From assembly GCF_009389715.1 (NCBI RefSeq), contig NC_052392.1:39723668-39787667 (forward strand): 64,000 bases of DNA, read 5' to 3'. Below, in pieces: positions 50,531 to 63,698 of this stretch; position 1 is the first letter of the stretch, and the number at the start of each line of letters is the position of its first letter. The notes below the pieces were generated by a model that was not told the DNA's origin, made no database searches, and saw only the letters and a program-made list of their open reading frames with translations. The DNA comes from Phoenix dactylifera. Taxonomy: Eukaryota; Streptophyta; Magnoliopsida; Arecales; Arecaceae. Made by a program: the position numbers and the translations under genes.

Positions 50531-53500
50531 ATGCCAAGCTTGATGACGATGCTGCCAGTCTGCTCCGCCGTACCGAGCTGTTGTTCTAATTCCCAGGTGA
50601 CATCTTTGATTTAATGCTAATTTTGATCTGCAATTATTTACTTTATTTCGAGTTAAGCCTCTAGTTTTTATTGCTTAAAATGGTCTGTTTTCTTGTTCCA
50701 TTGATCTGTCTTGGAATTTAATATTAGCAAGCGGGGAGCTCTTCCGCACAGCTGAATTCTCAATCTTTTATTGTCATACACTAATAATTCTTGTATGTGG
50801 AATTGTCGATATTCCTTTTTGATGGAGGTAATGATCCATTTGCCCATAATTAGACATTAAGCGCCAAAATCATTGCTTGCATGTTGGAAGAACTTGTCTG
50901 AGAATTTTGTCAGTCATGATTGGGTTCTCTGAACCATTCTCGTGTTTTACCGATGACTTCTTAGAAGCTAAGTACATTTGTTATTTGATAGCACTTCTGG
51001 CATCATGGTTCCAGTGGCAATTCGATAGGAATGCCTGTCTATGGGGTATTTCGCAGAACATGCTCTTTGCGTTCTTGAATGGATGAGAGCCATCTTATCA
51101 GAAAATTTGGCCACTCTAAACTTGAATATGCATGCATAAGAGTTTAAATATGATAATATGGTCCAATATTACAGAAGGTTGATGGCCAGTCATAAGATGG
51201 TCTGAAAGATTGATGGATCATACTTTGATTCTTAAAAATGACCCTATATAAGTGGGTCAAGGCTTATCAGTTGGTTGGCATATGTGATGAATATCTATAT
51301 GTTGCCAAGTAGTTATAAGGATGTTTTAGTTGTTACCATGTTGTAGCAACAGTTGTTAATGTTATTCGGAGAATGTGTCTGCAGATATCTCTGTGTGTAG
51401 GCAACAGGGCTTTTTACCCACTGCAGAAAGTTCTAGAGGGTGTTGCTCGAGATATATCCTTCAGAAGACATGCTTCTAAATGTGTACATTCACTAGTTGT
51501 AGAAAAGCCTTGTCAGTCGGGCTCCTTGGATTCCTCCATATTCTCTCCCTACCCAAATGAATTTGATGATATAGTACGGGGATTTTCAAAAGAATATTTT
51601 GAAAGTGAGTCCGAGAACTGGTGTTACTCAACAAGAGAGATAAGTGGATTATATCTGACTGCTGAGGACCTAAAAGATGTTGAGATTTCAAAATTATCAG
51701 GGCCCTCTGTGCTGCCTGATGAACTTGGCAATGATGTTGCAGATGAGGTAAGCAGTGACAGTGTTCCAGCAGAAACAATGGTATCACCAGATATAGAACA
51801 ACCACAAGATATAGCCCAAAATGCTATGACAAGTACTATTACTGACAGTCCAGCACCAGTTTCCAACACATTCAAGGTGGCTAATGAGGGATTCCTGAAT
51901 CTGAAGGAAAGTATTGATAATTTTATATCTGGAATTACTGAATCTATAAACACATCAATAGGTGAAGTGGAAGGTGCTGCAAAAAACTCATATGGTGCTT
52001 TTACTTTATCGGTTTCAGATACAATCAAAAGCGTGACAAAATCATTTGACAGTATGGCCACTGGCTTATTTTCTTCAGTTGCTAACTCCAAAGAACAGGC
52101 TAGTAGTGAATTGACAGGCTACTCAAGTGCACTTAAGGAAAATGTGTATAGAACAGGCACTTTGGCTGTTGACATATTGAGACGGACGATTATAACTTCG
52201 GAGGATACTTTAGCAAATGCAGCAACATTTGTTGTTTATTCTTATGCATCAGCAAAGTCATTACTTCCGCCAGATGTTAGGGATGTACTAGAATTATCTG
52301 AGGAGAAAGCTGTACAGATTCTGAGTCCTGTTGGTGCTGCTTTCCAAAAGGTATCTTCACAGATTTGTGGACCATCCTGGTTAAACTTTTTGAGTATTGC
52401 ATGTGATTTTCCAGTAGCATCTTCACCACGTATGCTGTGATGCAGGTATACATCATTGTTGAAGGATTTGAAAAAAATATTGGTCTGGATCTCAATGATC
52501 CCATAGTGCCATTCATACTTTTACTTGGAACTTCAGCCACAATAGGGTAATGACATCTCCTTCCATTTCCCCTTTTGTAATTTCTTCTATTAGTTCTTAA
52601 GTAAATGATCATTTGAATGTTTCACCTTATATTTTTTTTTTCTTCACAGAATATCTTACTGGTTATTAAAGTATGGTGGGTACTCTGGTGATTTGGCTCC
52701 TGAAATAACTTTGGAGATGCTGAAAAAGGAAGAGAATGTTGTACTTATTGATGTCCGGCCCGAGGCAAGAGACTGTAAATTTCACCAGCCTCTTCTTTTG
52801 CAATATTATTTCTGTACAAGACATTTGATATTTGTGGCTCCCATAACAGTTTCTGCACAGCTCTTAACAATCTCTTTTGCTATTTTTCCTTCTTGTTTCT
52901 GGTGATGAGGATGTCCTTTATATTCCTATCAATTTTCTTTGTGCATCATAATATTCACCTAATAGCCCTCTAAGATATTTCTTTCTTGACTGTAACATAG
53001 TTCATGTAGTTTTTCTATTCTTGGTATCAACTAGACCAATTTCACATGTAAAGGCTTATCTTTCAGAGCAATGAATAAATGTTCATATTTTGTCAATAAA
53101 TATGGAGTTATCTAAGATATAAAACTTGTTGATTGCCTCTCCTGATGTTCATGTATTCTTGTGTAGGATCTCAGGGAGAGAGATGGTGTTCCTGATCTTC
53201 GACGGACAGCCAGGGCTAAATATGCAAGCGTGACCCTCCCTGAGGTTTGTTACTCTCTCTTTTTTAAAGCTTTGACAGTTCTTAGTTATGTTGTTGCACT
53301 GCATAATATTACTAGATTTTTTACTAAATCTAATGTCCTTCCAGTAAATCATTCTTGATATCTATTTATACAGCTACATTTGCTGAATTTGCTAAAGAGA
53401 TGATTGTATTTATGGATTTCCTTGGGATATTTTACTATGAACATTGAGAAATACAGTTCTTAGATCACTGAGTGCTGGTGGGCAATTCTAGAATGTGTTC

Positions 53501-56500
53501 CCTCTGTCTAGACCATTCAAAAGAAAAGCACATTTAAGACAAAAGGTTAAACTCATTAAGAGTCTGCCTCTTTGAACTGGGAGAGCTTAAGAACCTCTTA
53601 TACTTCTTTTTTGGTAAGAGTCTGCCTCTTTGAACCGGGAGAGCTTAAGAACCTTTTATACTTCTTTCTTGGTATCTCATGATGTTTATCATTTCTATTA
53701 TTTTATATTTCAACTTATTATTTCTGCAAATACTGATTTATTTTGTTATAATCCTGATGTATGGTTTCCTTCTTTCACCTTCTCAGCTTAAAAAATTTAT
53801 TATCACTATCATGGTACACTGTTGTTGACATTCTCAGATTGATGGTTCAATAAAGAAACTGCTAAAGGCGGGCAGAGGGATTGATGATGCCTTGACTGCA
53901 GTTGTCATCTGCAACTTGAAAATTGTTAAAGTATGAGGAGCATTTTATGGTGCAAATTCATATATTACTCTAAATGAATTCTGGATGTTGCCAAAGTTTA
54001 ATGGTTCTAGCTCTTAATTTTCTCCCTTATGTAGGATCAGTCAAAGGTCATCATTATGGATGCTAATGGTGGTCGGTCTAAAGCCATTGCAAGATCCTTG
54101 AGAACACTTGGGGTGAAGGCAAGTATTAAGCTGATTATTTCTGACATGTATTCAAATATTCTGGTGTTTATATGTTAGCGCTACTTAATTGTTGGGCATT
54201 ACACATATGGATGACAGAAACCTTACATGGTTCAAGGTGGCTTCCAATCATGGATGAAGAAGGGTCTCCGTATTAAAGAGCTCAAATCTGAGACCCCACT
54301 GACTGTATTAAATGAGGTATTGCAAAATCATCAGAACCTAAAATTTTAATGATATTGGCCTTGTATTAGAACATTCATGCCTGTAAGATGCAAATCCATG
54401 CCAAAGGGACATTGGACTTTGATAGTATGCGTTGCTGTCATGTTTTTCAAAATTTCCTGTTTCCTTAATCATGCCTACAGGTGTGCAAACACATAGACAA
54501 ATTAAATGATAAGTATGCTTTATCTCTGGAAATTTCCAGGAGCTAGGTAATACAGAATCAATAGAAAAACTATAGCACTTGTATTCTGTGGAGATAGTTT
54601 AACTATGAACTATCAGTAGTGCTGATTCATGAAAATAGTTACACCGACATGCTAGCAGATTAACAAGGTTCATTTGGAATCATATGCAGGAAGCTGAGGC
54701 AATCCTTGAGGATATTAAACCTACATCGACACTTGTAGTTGGTTATGGTCTGGTAGGTTGATTTCCACCCTTTTATTTTGAGTCCAGTGTCATTCCAGAA
54801 TATCTTCCGGGCATTTATTCTATCATAGATTTTGCCCTCTTGTCATATTATTGATATTTTCCTTGACGGACTGTTAAGTGATTCATTCAAGATTAGGTAG
54901 ATAAGCAATCCATGTTTTGAAGTGGATAAATGTTTATCCGTGGTTTTATCATTCCTAGATTCTTCAATTTTTCTCCATTCAAGTACACTACTGATTTTGG
55001 TTGTTTATGGACAGGGAATTTCTGTGGCTATCTATGCTTTACTAGGTGAGCAGTTAGAATAAGCATGATACTGACAAATGCCGGCACATATCTTGCTCAA
55101 TAAGAAGGTTATGAGAAATAATCTGGTCAACATCAAATTGACAAAACTCTGAACTTTATATGGAACTATAAAACACAACATCTCTCAACAATTTTGCTAC
55201 ATGTTAATATGACCTTTCCAACTTAGGTATATCATTATGTTCCAAGCACAATGCTATGAAGCACTTCATTATCATGACATAAAGTTCGAAATTTGATTGT
55301 TGTCAGGTAGCTCTATATTTATTCGCATTATGATTATGGTAGCTTTGCATGTTTTATCAGATCATTTTTCTGATACTTAAGAGCACTTCAAGAATGAATT
55401 GCATTGCAAAATTACATAATGTGGGAATTCCTCTTTTGCTTTTCTTTTGCATATAATTGGCATCATTAATAGGAGAAATCTATTGAGCCTAGTAACAATA
55501 TTGTCTGTGAACCATTTTAGTCATTATAGGCAAGAAAAGAGTTTACCTATGGCCAACTATCAGCCATTTGAAAAGGTTTGGAAAGAATTAGTAAGACCAG
55601 TGACTTTGAAACTTTGGCCAAAATTTCCTTGGAAATATTAGCTAGAGTCCAGTCCTTTTCCAATATTAGATAGAAAGATAATAGAAGTTTTATATTATCC
55701 AGAAAAAAACTAAATAAATGTATCTAGACCTTTTTATTATTGATTCTTGATTTTGACCTTCTCTAACTAAACTGATAATTTTGCTGTAGAATGGGAGAAG
55801 ACACTGCAGATCATTGGTCTTATTGGCCTTGGACAGGTATGCAATTCTTCATCTATGGGGTTTTGGCCTTAATTGGAATCATCCGTCATTCTTTTACGTG
55901 TACAATGAATGAAAACATAAAAAGTTATCTCTTAATTATAACCATCTTCTGTCTCACAATTTTGTAATGCTTTTTCCTAATACTCTTTTGTATGTCTCCA
56001 TCACTCAAGTACACAATAAAGAAATATATGCAAATATACATACATACATACATAGGACTTCTTTTGCTGATGAATCATAAATGGTGTCTTTACTTACAAT
56101 TAACAAGAAATTTATTGATAGTTGAATGATTTTTTGTTTTCCATGAGATGAGGGTTTGCTTGTTGAATATCATGCCAATGTCTCTCAACGCAATAGCATA
56201 CCTGTATTGTCTAGAATAGATATGTTTAATAATGAAGGAAAAGATGCAAAGACAGCCAAAATCACTTGGTTTGCTTGGGTACGCAATGCAACTGCCCTTT
56301 TCATTCCCTTTCACAAGTTAGCTGCCATCATTGAAACATTTAACCAACATGTTGATATCAACTTGACCAATACTATGTTGAGTTATGATTCAGATTTCAT
56401 GGTGGTTCACATAAACATAAAAATGTCTACAATAACTAGAGACAGGAATTTCAGATCAAGAATATTTAGGAGGGCAGGTCTTGATCAAAAATATTCTTAA

Positions 56501-59203
56501 AAGCTTGTATTGTAAAAGCATAGTTGGTTCCTTTTTCTTTTCCTTTTTTCCCCTTCTTTCCAGATGAGTAAATATACAAAACTTGGCACAATTTGCCAGA
56601 TACTTAAGAGTACCAACAAGAGAGAAAGTCAACCATCAGCAGCAAGCTTTATTGCAATTATATAGGGCAAGGTTTGTCTGTCTTTAGGCCCTCATTTCTA
56701 CTAAGGGCTACTTTTCCTGTCAATGCAAGCATTCTCAGATATTTTGATACAACATTCATCAAGTTTATGCTGGGTCTTCTCATTTTTCCTGACTTTTGGA
56801 CACAAATCAGATACCCTCTACTTGTGCCTCCAGATATTTTTATTGCATTCTCACACCAAATAAGTTGTTTCTCTAACATATAACCTTAAGTTTAGCAGAA
56901 GCTAAATTCATTGAAGTTCGTGTAGTCATAATGCTTGTGATCTTGTTTTAATTATCAGTACACCATGTTCTTATTTGTTTGCTTTATTCTGCTTGGACCC
57001 ATTTTATTGCCTAGAATTTGATATGGTCAACACATGACTACTACCTCTGAGATTTCCTTTGAGAGGGGAAGGGATGCGGTCATAACAGCACTTTATTAAG
57101 CCATCTATAATTCCACCATATTTCTTACTGTGAAAAAAAGAGAGTTTTTTTGGTGATATATAAAATACTGAATCATTGAGTAGAAACGAAAAGCCTGGTA
57201 ATATTTATGGATCACTAAAAGTCACTTACAATAGTGTGGTTGTAATACATAAGGGGAGATCAGGGATTGCTTTCAAACTGCATCATTCTCTTCTTAGATT
57301 TCCTACCTTATGCAAGGTTGTTAACTCACCCTGCTTACATGTTGTCCAGTATTTTTTTGGATATGGACTTCTAGGAACTGGAGAATATGCACCCCAAAAT
57401 TTCACCCAAAACTCCTAAAAGTTAGTGCCCTCTAAGATGCTCTGTTTCTGCATTTTATGACTTAAGTAAAGCTACAGTCTGATGAAAGTGTCATTTTTTA
57501 ATCTCATTTTATTCTTTTCACCTCATGCCTGAAGGCATGCCTCTTCAATGCCTTCAGTCTCTGTGGCAAGGCTTTACAGTGTGAACTATATCACATTACA
57601 TTAAGAGATCCATGTAAGTAGTGCCTTACATGGAGGCATACAACTTATCATGTTGTTTGTGCATTTAGATGACAATCCTAGATGTGTTAAGGTGTTACCA
57701 TTTACTAACCATTAAGGTTTGCGCATGCTGCTTGTGTGGAACATGTGACAGATTCCAAATTTCATAGTCAGTCGAAACACCAATGTTGCTTGCTTTCACA
57801 TTATTTTGTTGACATTTCTAAACCATTTAGGAAACTCGACATGGTTTGTCTTTGAATCTTGAGGCTTATGCCTTGCCCAATTGAGAATTTGAAAATCATG
57901 CTTTATGCATCTGCCTCTTAAGCATTTAGTAGGCTGTTCTATCACCAACACTTGTCTGAACTTTAAAATTAGCATGTATGACTATTCTATTTATCAGAGT
58001 CAAATAAATATGTGGTGAGACCAAGGTTTTCAAATACTGCCAGAACGGGACAGCACAAATGGTATCATACTGTTTTGGCAGGTTTCTGGTACCGGTACAT
58101 TGTGTATAGGTACCAGTGCAGGCCTGTACCATGTGTTGGTACCCGATACAGTATTGTTCGGGCAAAAAACTGGTATGAGGTCTAGTACGGATATTTGAAA
58201 TGTTGGGGTAAGACTATTTGGTCCTTGAGAGTTGTATCTGAATTTTAGTTACCTTACATCATTGTATAACTCTAGGCATCAAATCTGCTAGTATATTGCC
58301 AACCGATGGAGGTGCAACATCCATACCTATTGACATCATGTCTCTTATCAAAATAATTTAGTGATCATTTCCTTTTACTTCTTGTCATTTATTAAGATGT
58401 ATCTTTTCTACTTATTTTTCCAGTCTCTTTATCGACGGGTGGCTTCATATAAGGATTCTGAGGATTTAAAGCAGGATGCGAGGTAGTTTTCCTCTCTCTT
58501 CCTTTCCCTATTGTCCTGATGTTTCTTGGAAGCGCATGATATCTGCTAATTTACATTGAGGCTTTCTTTTGTAGTTAAACTCAGGGAACCAGATGCTTGC
58601 AGGTATACTGGATTAGTAAACCTAATTGGAATTGGTTCCTATATACCATTTTAGGATTCCTTGCCAAAACAATATTTGGTGGAAGAGTACTCACTCTACT
58701 GTGAATAGGGTGATTTTAACCAGTCATGTAAGTTAGCTTGATGATTTGTCAAGCTTGAATACCAAACTTTCCAGAGGGGCGGGCCTTCCAAAATTACCAG
58801 GCTTATTGATTACTTCTGTAGTTTATGAGGAATGTCCAATGTCCATCAGTAGTTGAGGCAATGCACATGACCTACATTTTTAGTTATACCTCTGCATCAG
58901 ATATTTTTCTTATATTGATCATGCTCAAAGTCCATTGTGCTCTAAGCAAAAATTTTTCTCCATTTCAGGTTGCTTCTATCTCCAGTGAGACTGGGAGCTC
59001 AAGCATTTTCTTGGGCTGCTAGAAAATTGGAACCAAACAAGATTGGTCTGCCAACATCACCCTCCTCAACAGCTGTTCATGATCGTGTACTACAAGCAGC
59101 TGCAAAACATGAATCTCATCCATCTGATGCTGAGGAAGCCCTAGGGCTGCCACGAGAATCACCCGGTCAGACGAACAAGAATTTGGACCTCCCGGAAGCA
59201 TGA
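50531..59203 (+). CDS. Plastid rhodanese-like, CAS-related membrane protein, 13 exons
   Basis: This is a 678-aa protein resembling Arabidopsis At3g59780, a relative of the thylakoid calcium sensor CAS with a rhodanese-like domain. Exons: 50531-50596, 51385-52350, 52446-52546, 52650-52764, 53167-53244, 53838-53930, 54035-54118, 54218-54316, 54690-54752, 55015-55045, 55790-55836, 58424-58482, 58969-59203 (TGA). All phases close. Introns after exons 4 and 7 use GC donors. The N-terminus (MPSLMTMLPVCSAVPSCCS) is Ser/Cys-rich and non-acidic, like a transit peptide. A long CAS-like region follows, then a membrane segment (VPFILLLGTSATIGISYWLL), the rhodanese domain (LIDVRPEDLRERDGVPDLRR ... MVQGGFQSWMKKGL), a second membrane segment (VVGYGLGISVAIYALL) and a soluble tail. 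The active-site loop reads MDANGGRSKAIA, without the catalytic Cys, so no sulfurtransferase activity is expected. The start at 50531 is the first ATG after an in-frame stop (TGA). Confidence 0.9.
52765..53166 (+). other. GC-AG intron (rhodanese gene, intron 4)
   Basis: Donor CCCGAG|GCAAGA, acceptor TGTGTAG|GATCTC. The join RPE-DLRERDG keeps frame and reads like the family. The nearest GT downstream (52773) breaks frame. Confidence 0.8.
53558..53674. repeat. 58-bp tandem duplication in rhodanese intron 5
   Basis: AAGAGTCTGCCTCTTTGAAC.GGGAGAGC starts at 53558 and at 53616 and continues through TTAAGAACCT.TTATACTTCTTT in both. Confidence 0.9.
54119..54217 (+). other. GC-AG intron (rhodanese gene, intron 7)
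   Basis: Donor GTGAAG|GCAAGT matches the GC-intron consensus exactly; acceptor ATGACAG|AAACC. The join GVK-KPYMVQGG keeps the rhodanese fold intact. The intron is 99 nt. Confidence 0.85.
55837..58423. other. Long intron 11 of rhodanese gene
   Basis: A 2.6-kb AT-rich intron with a CATA microsatellite (about 56039-56055) and a MITE-like element at 58021-58207. An open 114-codon frame at 56156-56500 has no family signature. Confidence 0.6.
58021..58207. repeat. GGTACC-rich MITE with terminal inverted repeats
   Basis: The start CCAAGGTTTTCAAATA and the end TATTTGAAATGTTGG are inverted copies. The inside is rich in GGTACC and TACCGGTAC. It is about 190 bp with no coding capacity, inside intron 11 of the rhodanese gene. 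Confidence 0.7.
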
Positions 59204-61240
59204 CACATGGTATTGTAAGGCAGTGCCTAGGTATCAACTAAAGCTGTCCAAAGCTCTCTTTTTTTTTTGTGGAGCTTCTCATGTTTTGTTATGCAAGTTC
59301 GAAGTTTTATAGCTGATACCATGGGCTGGACTAAGTGACTGCCTGCCAGATTTGGGTCTTATATCTGTTTTGAGAGCACTCTAGTGATGATCAAAAGGTT
59401 TAGAGGTCTTGAAAGTCAAATGATCTTATATTGTCTCTGCATCCTTCCACCTTCCTCCACCAGATAGATCCATCAGTCACAACAGACTTGCCTGCTCTGC
59501 TGCAGGGAAGTAAGCTGATAACTTGTTCAGATACGTCACTCTTAACTGGATTTCATGCCATTTTTCCTCATGTTACAAGAAACATGGGCATTTCGATTAA
59601 GATAGGTAATATCAATCTCTATAGCTTTGGTCATCTCAGGTGGTTCATTGATAATAATCACTGATTCATATGTATGTTGGTGTTAATCCATCCTATTTTT
59701 AGTGTCTCCCTCATGACTCTAGCCATGTGCCTGTCTCTTCATCAGTGAAACCTTATGATGTTGACGAAGATTCGTTTAGTGGTAATTGTTGATCATTGCT
59801 ATCGAGCCATTTGTCACCAAAGAACTGTGGGTGCGTGCGTGTATAAGCTTCAAATAATTGCAAGTTATTGGGCATTTTGCAACCATATTCAGATCGGAGG
59901 GAAGGAAACCAAATTGATTTCTGCAATTTTTTGGTTGAGGGTTGAAGACTTGGGAGTTATTTAGCGATTTGATGGTTCCCAACAATCTAATATTATATTA
60001 TTTATTTTGTAGCTAATACTATATTATATATTCTTTCTTTTAGGAGTGAAAGATAATGCTTCATTCCCATAAGCAACCCATATTAGACCTGCACCTACCC
60101 AAGCCAAAGCAGAGGTTTAGAATCTCTTCACCTTCCTAGCAAAAAGAAATGACTGGAACCCAAACAATGCAACGCAACCAATAAATTTTAGAGCTGGCCA
60201 AGAGTAAAGGATCGTTCCAGATCCAAATCCTCAGCCAGGAAGCAATTTGATCGAACACATCCATTGAAAATTGCTGGCTTTTGCATGCCTCAAATGTTCT
60301 ACGGGAATTGAAAATTCACCTTCCCATGCAATTCTGGTGGAGATTGTTACGCTGCAGGAAATGAATTGCCCACCTACCATGACTAATATGAACATCAGCT
60401 GCGACATGCAATCCACCTTCTAGGGAGCATGTACACTACGTCATATAGAACAATATATGCTCGTGGATATGAAATTAAATTCATGAAATGTGAGATCTTT
60501 TTAGCCAAAACTAAGAGGATTGGCGAGTGGCGACACACTGAAAAAATTTATGGCCGAACAAACACTACATTTCCTTCTCAATTAGTATCTTACAGGAAAT
60601 AACCTCATCCAGCTAGCTTAAAAATTTTTCAAATTCAGCAAAGATGGGAACCAAGTCACCAACAGCCATTAAAATGCTCACCAGTCGAAGAAACAAATCA
60701 AGGGAACTGTGCATCAGAAGTAGATCCAGACAGAGGAAACAAATGCACTAAACTGGAAAATTGAATTTGACATTTTCTTTGTTTTGGAGAAAAAATTATT
60801 ATATTCATTTTCACCTTCCCCACAAACTGTGACAGACCTTTACAGCATTTCAAGGATCTGTAAACTCTATCCTGCCAATTTACATGGCATGCCCAATCTC
60901 GTTTTCAGCATACAGATTCTTTTGTACAAAAATGAAAAAAGTAAGTGCCTGTTCACGGATATTCGATTGATGCACACAATCAAGCAGCTATGTTTTTACC
61001 GCTTTGGGTGCAAGAATTACCGCTTTAGCCATGAGCCCACTCAACCTGCACAATATGTACATGCATTTTGCGCACTGTAATTCATCTGCTGATATGAAAG
61101 TTACCTTCAGCAGCAAACTGAATCGTGAATTACTCGAGAGATCTGCATAAATTCTTTAGTCGTCATGCTTCTACTTCTGGATTCCTTTCTCTCCACTTTA
61201 ATAAGTCACTCTTATTCATGAGGCATTAAACAAAATCATC
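59204..61240. other. Convergent intergenic region, rhodanese / channel gene
   Basis: The 3' UTRs of two convergent genes. A T-run at 59262 and AT-rich stretches near 59990-60040 are probable transcript ends. I see no gene. Confidence 0.5.
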
Positions 61241-63698
61241 TCATTCCTTCTCAGCAATGACAACAAAAACATCCTTGCAAGACCATTTACGCTGTACGCT
61301 TTTGTCTGGCGGATTGATAATGGCTTGCTCAGCATTTGCAAGACGGTAGCCGATTACAATTTCTTTCCTCTGTCTGGCACGCACCATTATTTCATAAAAA
61401 TTCATCTCTTCCTCCTCATGAAGGTAAAGATCAGCCGGTCGTATCTGCAATTCATTTCCCTGTTCCAAAGGTGTTCAGGTGCATACATTATGATTGAGAA
61501 TCATGAAAGAGAATATCAATAAAAAATGTGAACTAATTAGTGTTTAGCTATGGTGACTTAACAATCATAAGAAAGGCTGGCCTGGATGTTTTATTTTCTT
61601 TTCTTCGCAGGAAGTTGTGCTTGTTTTGTATGTTGGAACAAATAATGTGATTGATATACTGAGATTCCAAATTTTCTTTCTTTAACATGGTATTATAAAT
61701 TAATTCCCAGTGTAAGCAACAAATGGGATTACTCGGCATAAGAATAATATATCAGAAATTGTTTCTGCATTGCAAATTGACACAAAACTTCATTAGCATT
61801 TTTGGAGGGATGCTAGTCTAATTGCTCGAAATTTATCAATCAAATGCCTTCACATGCTTTGGGTGGTTGTTCTCCTAGAGGTGTCATATCCTCCTTCCCA
61901 TTTTTGAACTCCTAGAACATTTGGCTTTGTTAGCTTTGTCCGGCTGTCTGCTTTACCAGTCCAAAACATGACAAGTTAGATGCAAGGCCTAGAAACATCA
62001 ATATTCTTTGGGATCCTGTGCAATAATATTTTATTGATGTTATTTTCCTTGAACTCTAACAATTTGTTTGTGTCAACATTACTATTATTTATATCTTTCA
62101 CCCTTTGTTTTCTTCAGGCATGCAATTGGGGTTAGACTTCTTGATATCTAGTTAGCGGATTCAAGTTCTAATTCTTTGCCTACTCTTCTCTGTATCATAT
62201 TTGATTCTTCATTATACTTTTCATGGAACAAGTTAGAAATTCTCGTTAAACATTTTTGTGACAATGGAAATCAGGGTACTTATACAAGCTTAAACTCATG
62301 TATCCAAGAAGGTTGGTCTTCCTTGCAGCCAACAAATCTTCGAGGTTCATGGCAAGCCCCTCATCTTAAAGTGCCTTGGCAGACTTATAAGATGCCTGGT
62401 TAAGCAATCTTCACAACTATGTCATACTTCAAGTAGTTAGTTAGGGTTCCATGACTCCTTAAGAGCCTTCCTTAGGGGGCACTCGGTATATAGAAGAAAT
62501 GTAGCCCAAAAGGAGAAAAAAAAAAAGCTTTGAAGGGTAATAGTTGGATCTTAAAGCTAAATCCAAAGGTGAGATAGCCCTGATCCTTTACAGCATTCAT
62601 TCTTGATAAAACATCATCTAACACTTCTATATGTCATTTTAGCTTCTCTGCATACATTTCATTTAGTGTAGCCTGATTCTCAAGGTTAGCACCTCTTAGA
62701 AAGAAAGAAAAAGAAAGATCCAAAAGCATTAAAGCCTATTAAGTTAGAACTTGTGATTGATGTTCTTATTTGACTACTATATTGGTAAATAAAGCAAAAT
62801 AAAGTGTATTATCATTGCAAAACTCTTAAATTGGCGCAAATCTCACATAAGTAGGCATTTAAACCACGGCACAAAACGAAGCTAGTAATCAAGAATGCAA
62901 CCCATGTTGCATCCAAGAGCTAGAGAGTATGAAGATTAGGTACTTCTAGGAAATACATAAACATTTTCATTTATGAAAACCCTTTCATGAACTTTGTCAT
63001 TTTAAAGGTCTTCCAATGTCTATATGATCTAGCATCTACCGAACATTTAGTTATACAGTTCCTTAACAAATACTGGGAAAATCTTCAGTGTCATGTAAAG
63101 CATCATCAAAGAACATGATTGTCAACTAAGCATGTGTGTTTGTTTGAGCCTGCATATGCATCTATTATAGATATCATTTAGACACAAAAGTTAAGTCCGA
63201 GTTACTGTAACTGGACCAGCAAATGTTTCAGTTTCATGCATCATGATGTTATATTGAGCTAGTCTTCTGGACATCAAAGTCATATTCATTTGAACTTTGA
63301 GAATGACAGCAACAAGAATAGATGTTTTCACAATATCAGCAAGTAACTTTTTGCTAATATATTGAAATTATCTATTTAAAGAAAACTAAGCAATCTAGTT
63401 TTATCATAATATCATCCGAAAATGATTGTACCTCTTCAGCGAAAAGCTCTTCCAACACATCATTTATTTGCCGGTCTTCTGCAACCATTGCTAATGCCAT
63501 GCTCACCAATTCATTTGATAAGACATAATCACTAATTTTTGACATGGACAATAAATTCTTCGTCCTAGGATCCAGAATTTCACTGATTATGACGGATTTA
63601 TCAGATGCTTGCCGCATTTCTCCGATCCAAGAACCTTGGGAGAAACTTCCTCGGTGAACATGGGAGACCATAGCTTCCTTATAAGGAAGTCGTTTTGC
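61241..63698 (-). CDS. CASTOR/POLLUX-type ion channel, 3' end (last two exons)
   Basis: C-terminal part of a nuclear-envelope cation channel of the CASTOR/POLLUX (DMI1) family, needed in symbiotic calcium spiking. Exons on minus: 63698-63432 (phase 0 at both ends) and 61459-61241 (TGA), 161 codons with the stop. The first encodes a regulatory region with SKISDYVLSNELVSMALAMV and EDRQINDVLEELFAEE. The second encodes GNELQIRPADLYLHEEEE, RARQRKEIVIGYRLANAE and the end KDVFVVIAEKE. The intron is 1.97 kb. The pore and most of the protein lie right of the window. The wording around NELQIRPADLYL and the end VFVVIAEKE look closer to CASTOR than POLLUX, but that is from memory. All junctions are GT-AG. 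Confidence 0.92.
61460..63431. other. Intron of channel gene
   Basis: AT-rich, with no recognised element. The 75-codon plus-strand frame at 62176-62403 has no family signature. Confidence 0.5.

Noticed and set aside
51373-52440. Taking the 355-codon frame as a complete gene starting at 51373
   Set aside because: The ATG at 51373 lies in the intron before the TCTGCAG acceptor, and the true end is a GT donor after 52350; the frame is exon 2 of the rhodanese gene.
56156-56500. 114-codon plus frame inside rhodanese intron 11
   Set aside because: AT-rich with no recognisable family; it sits within a well-defined intron.
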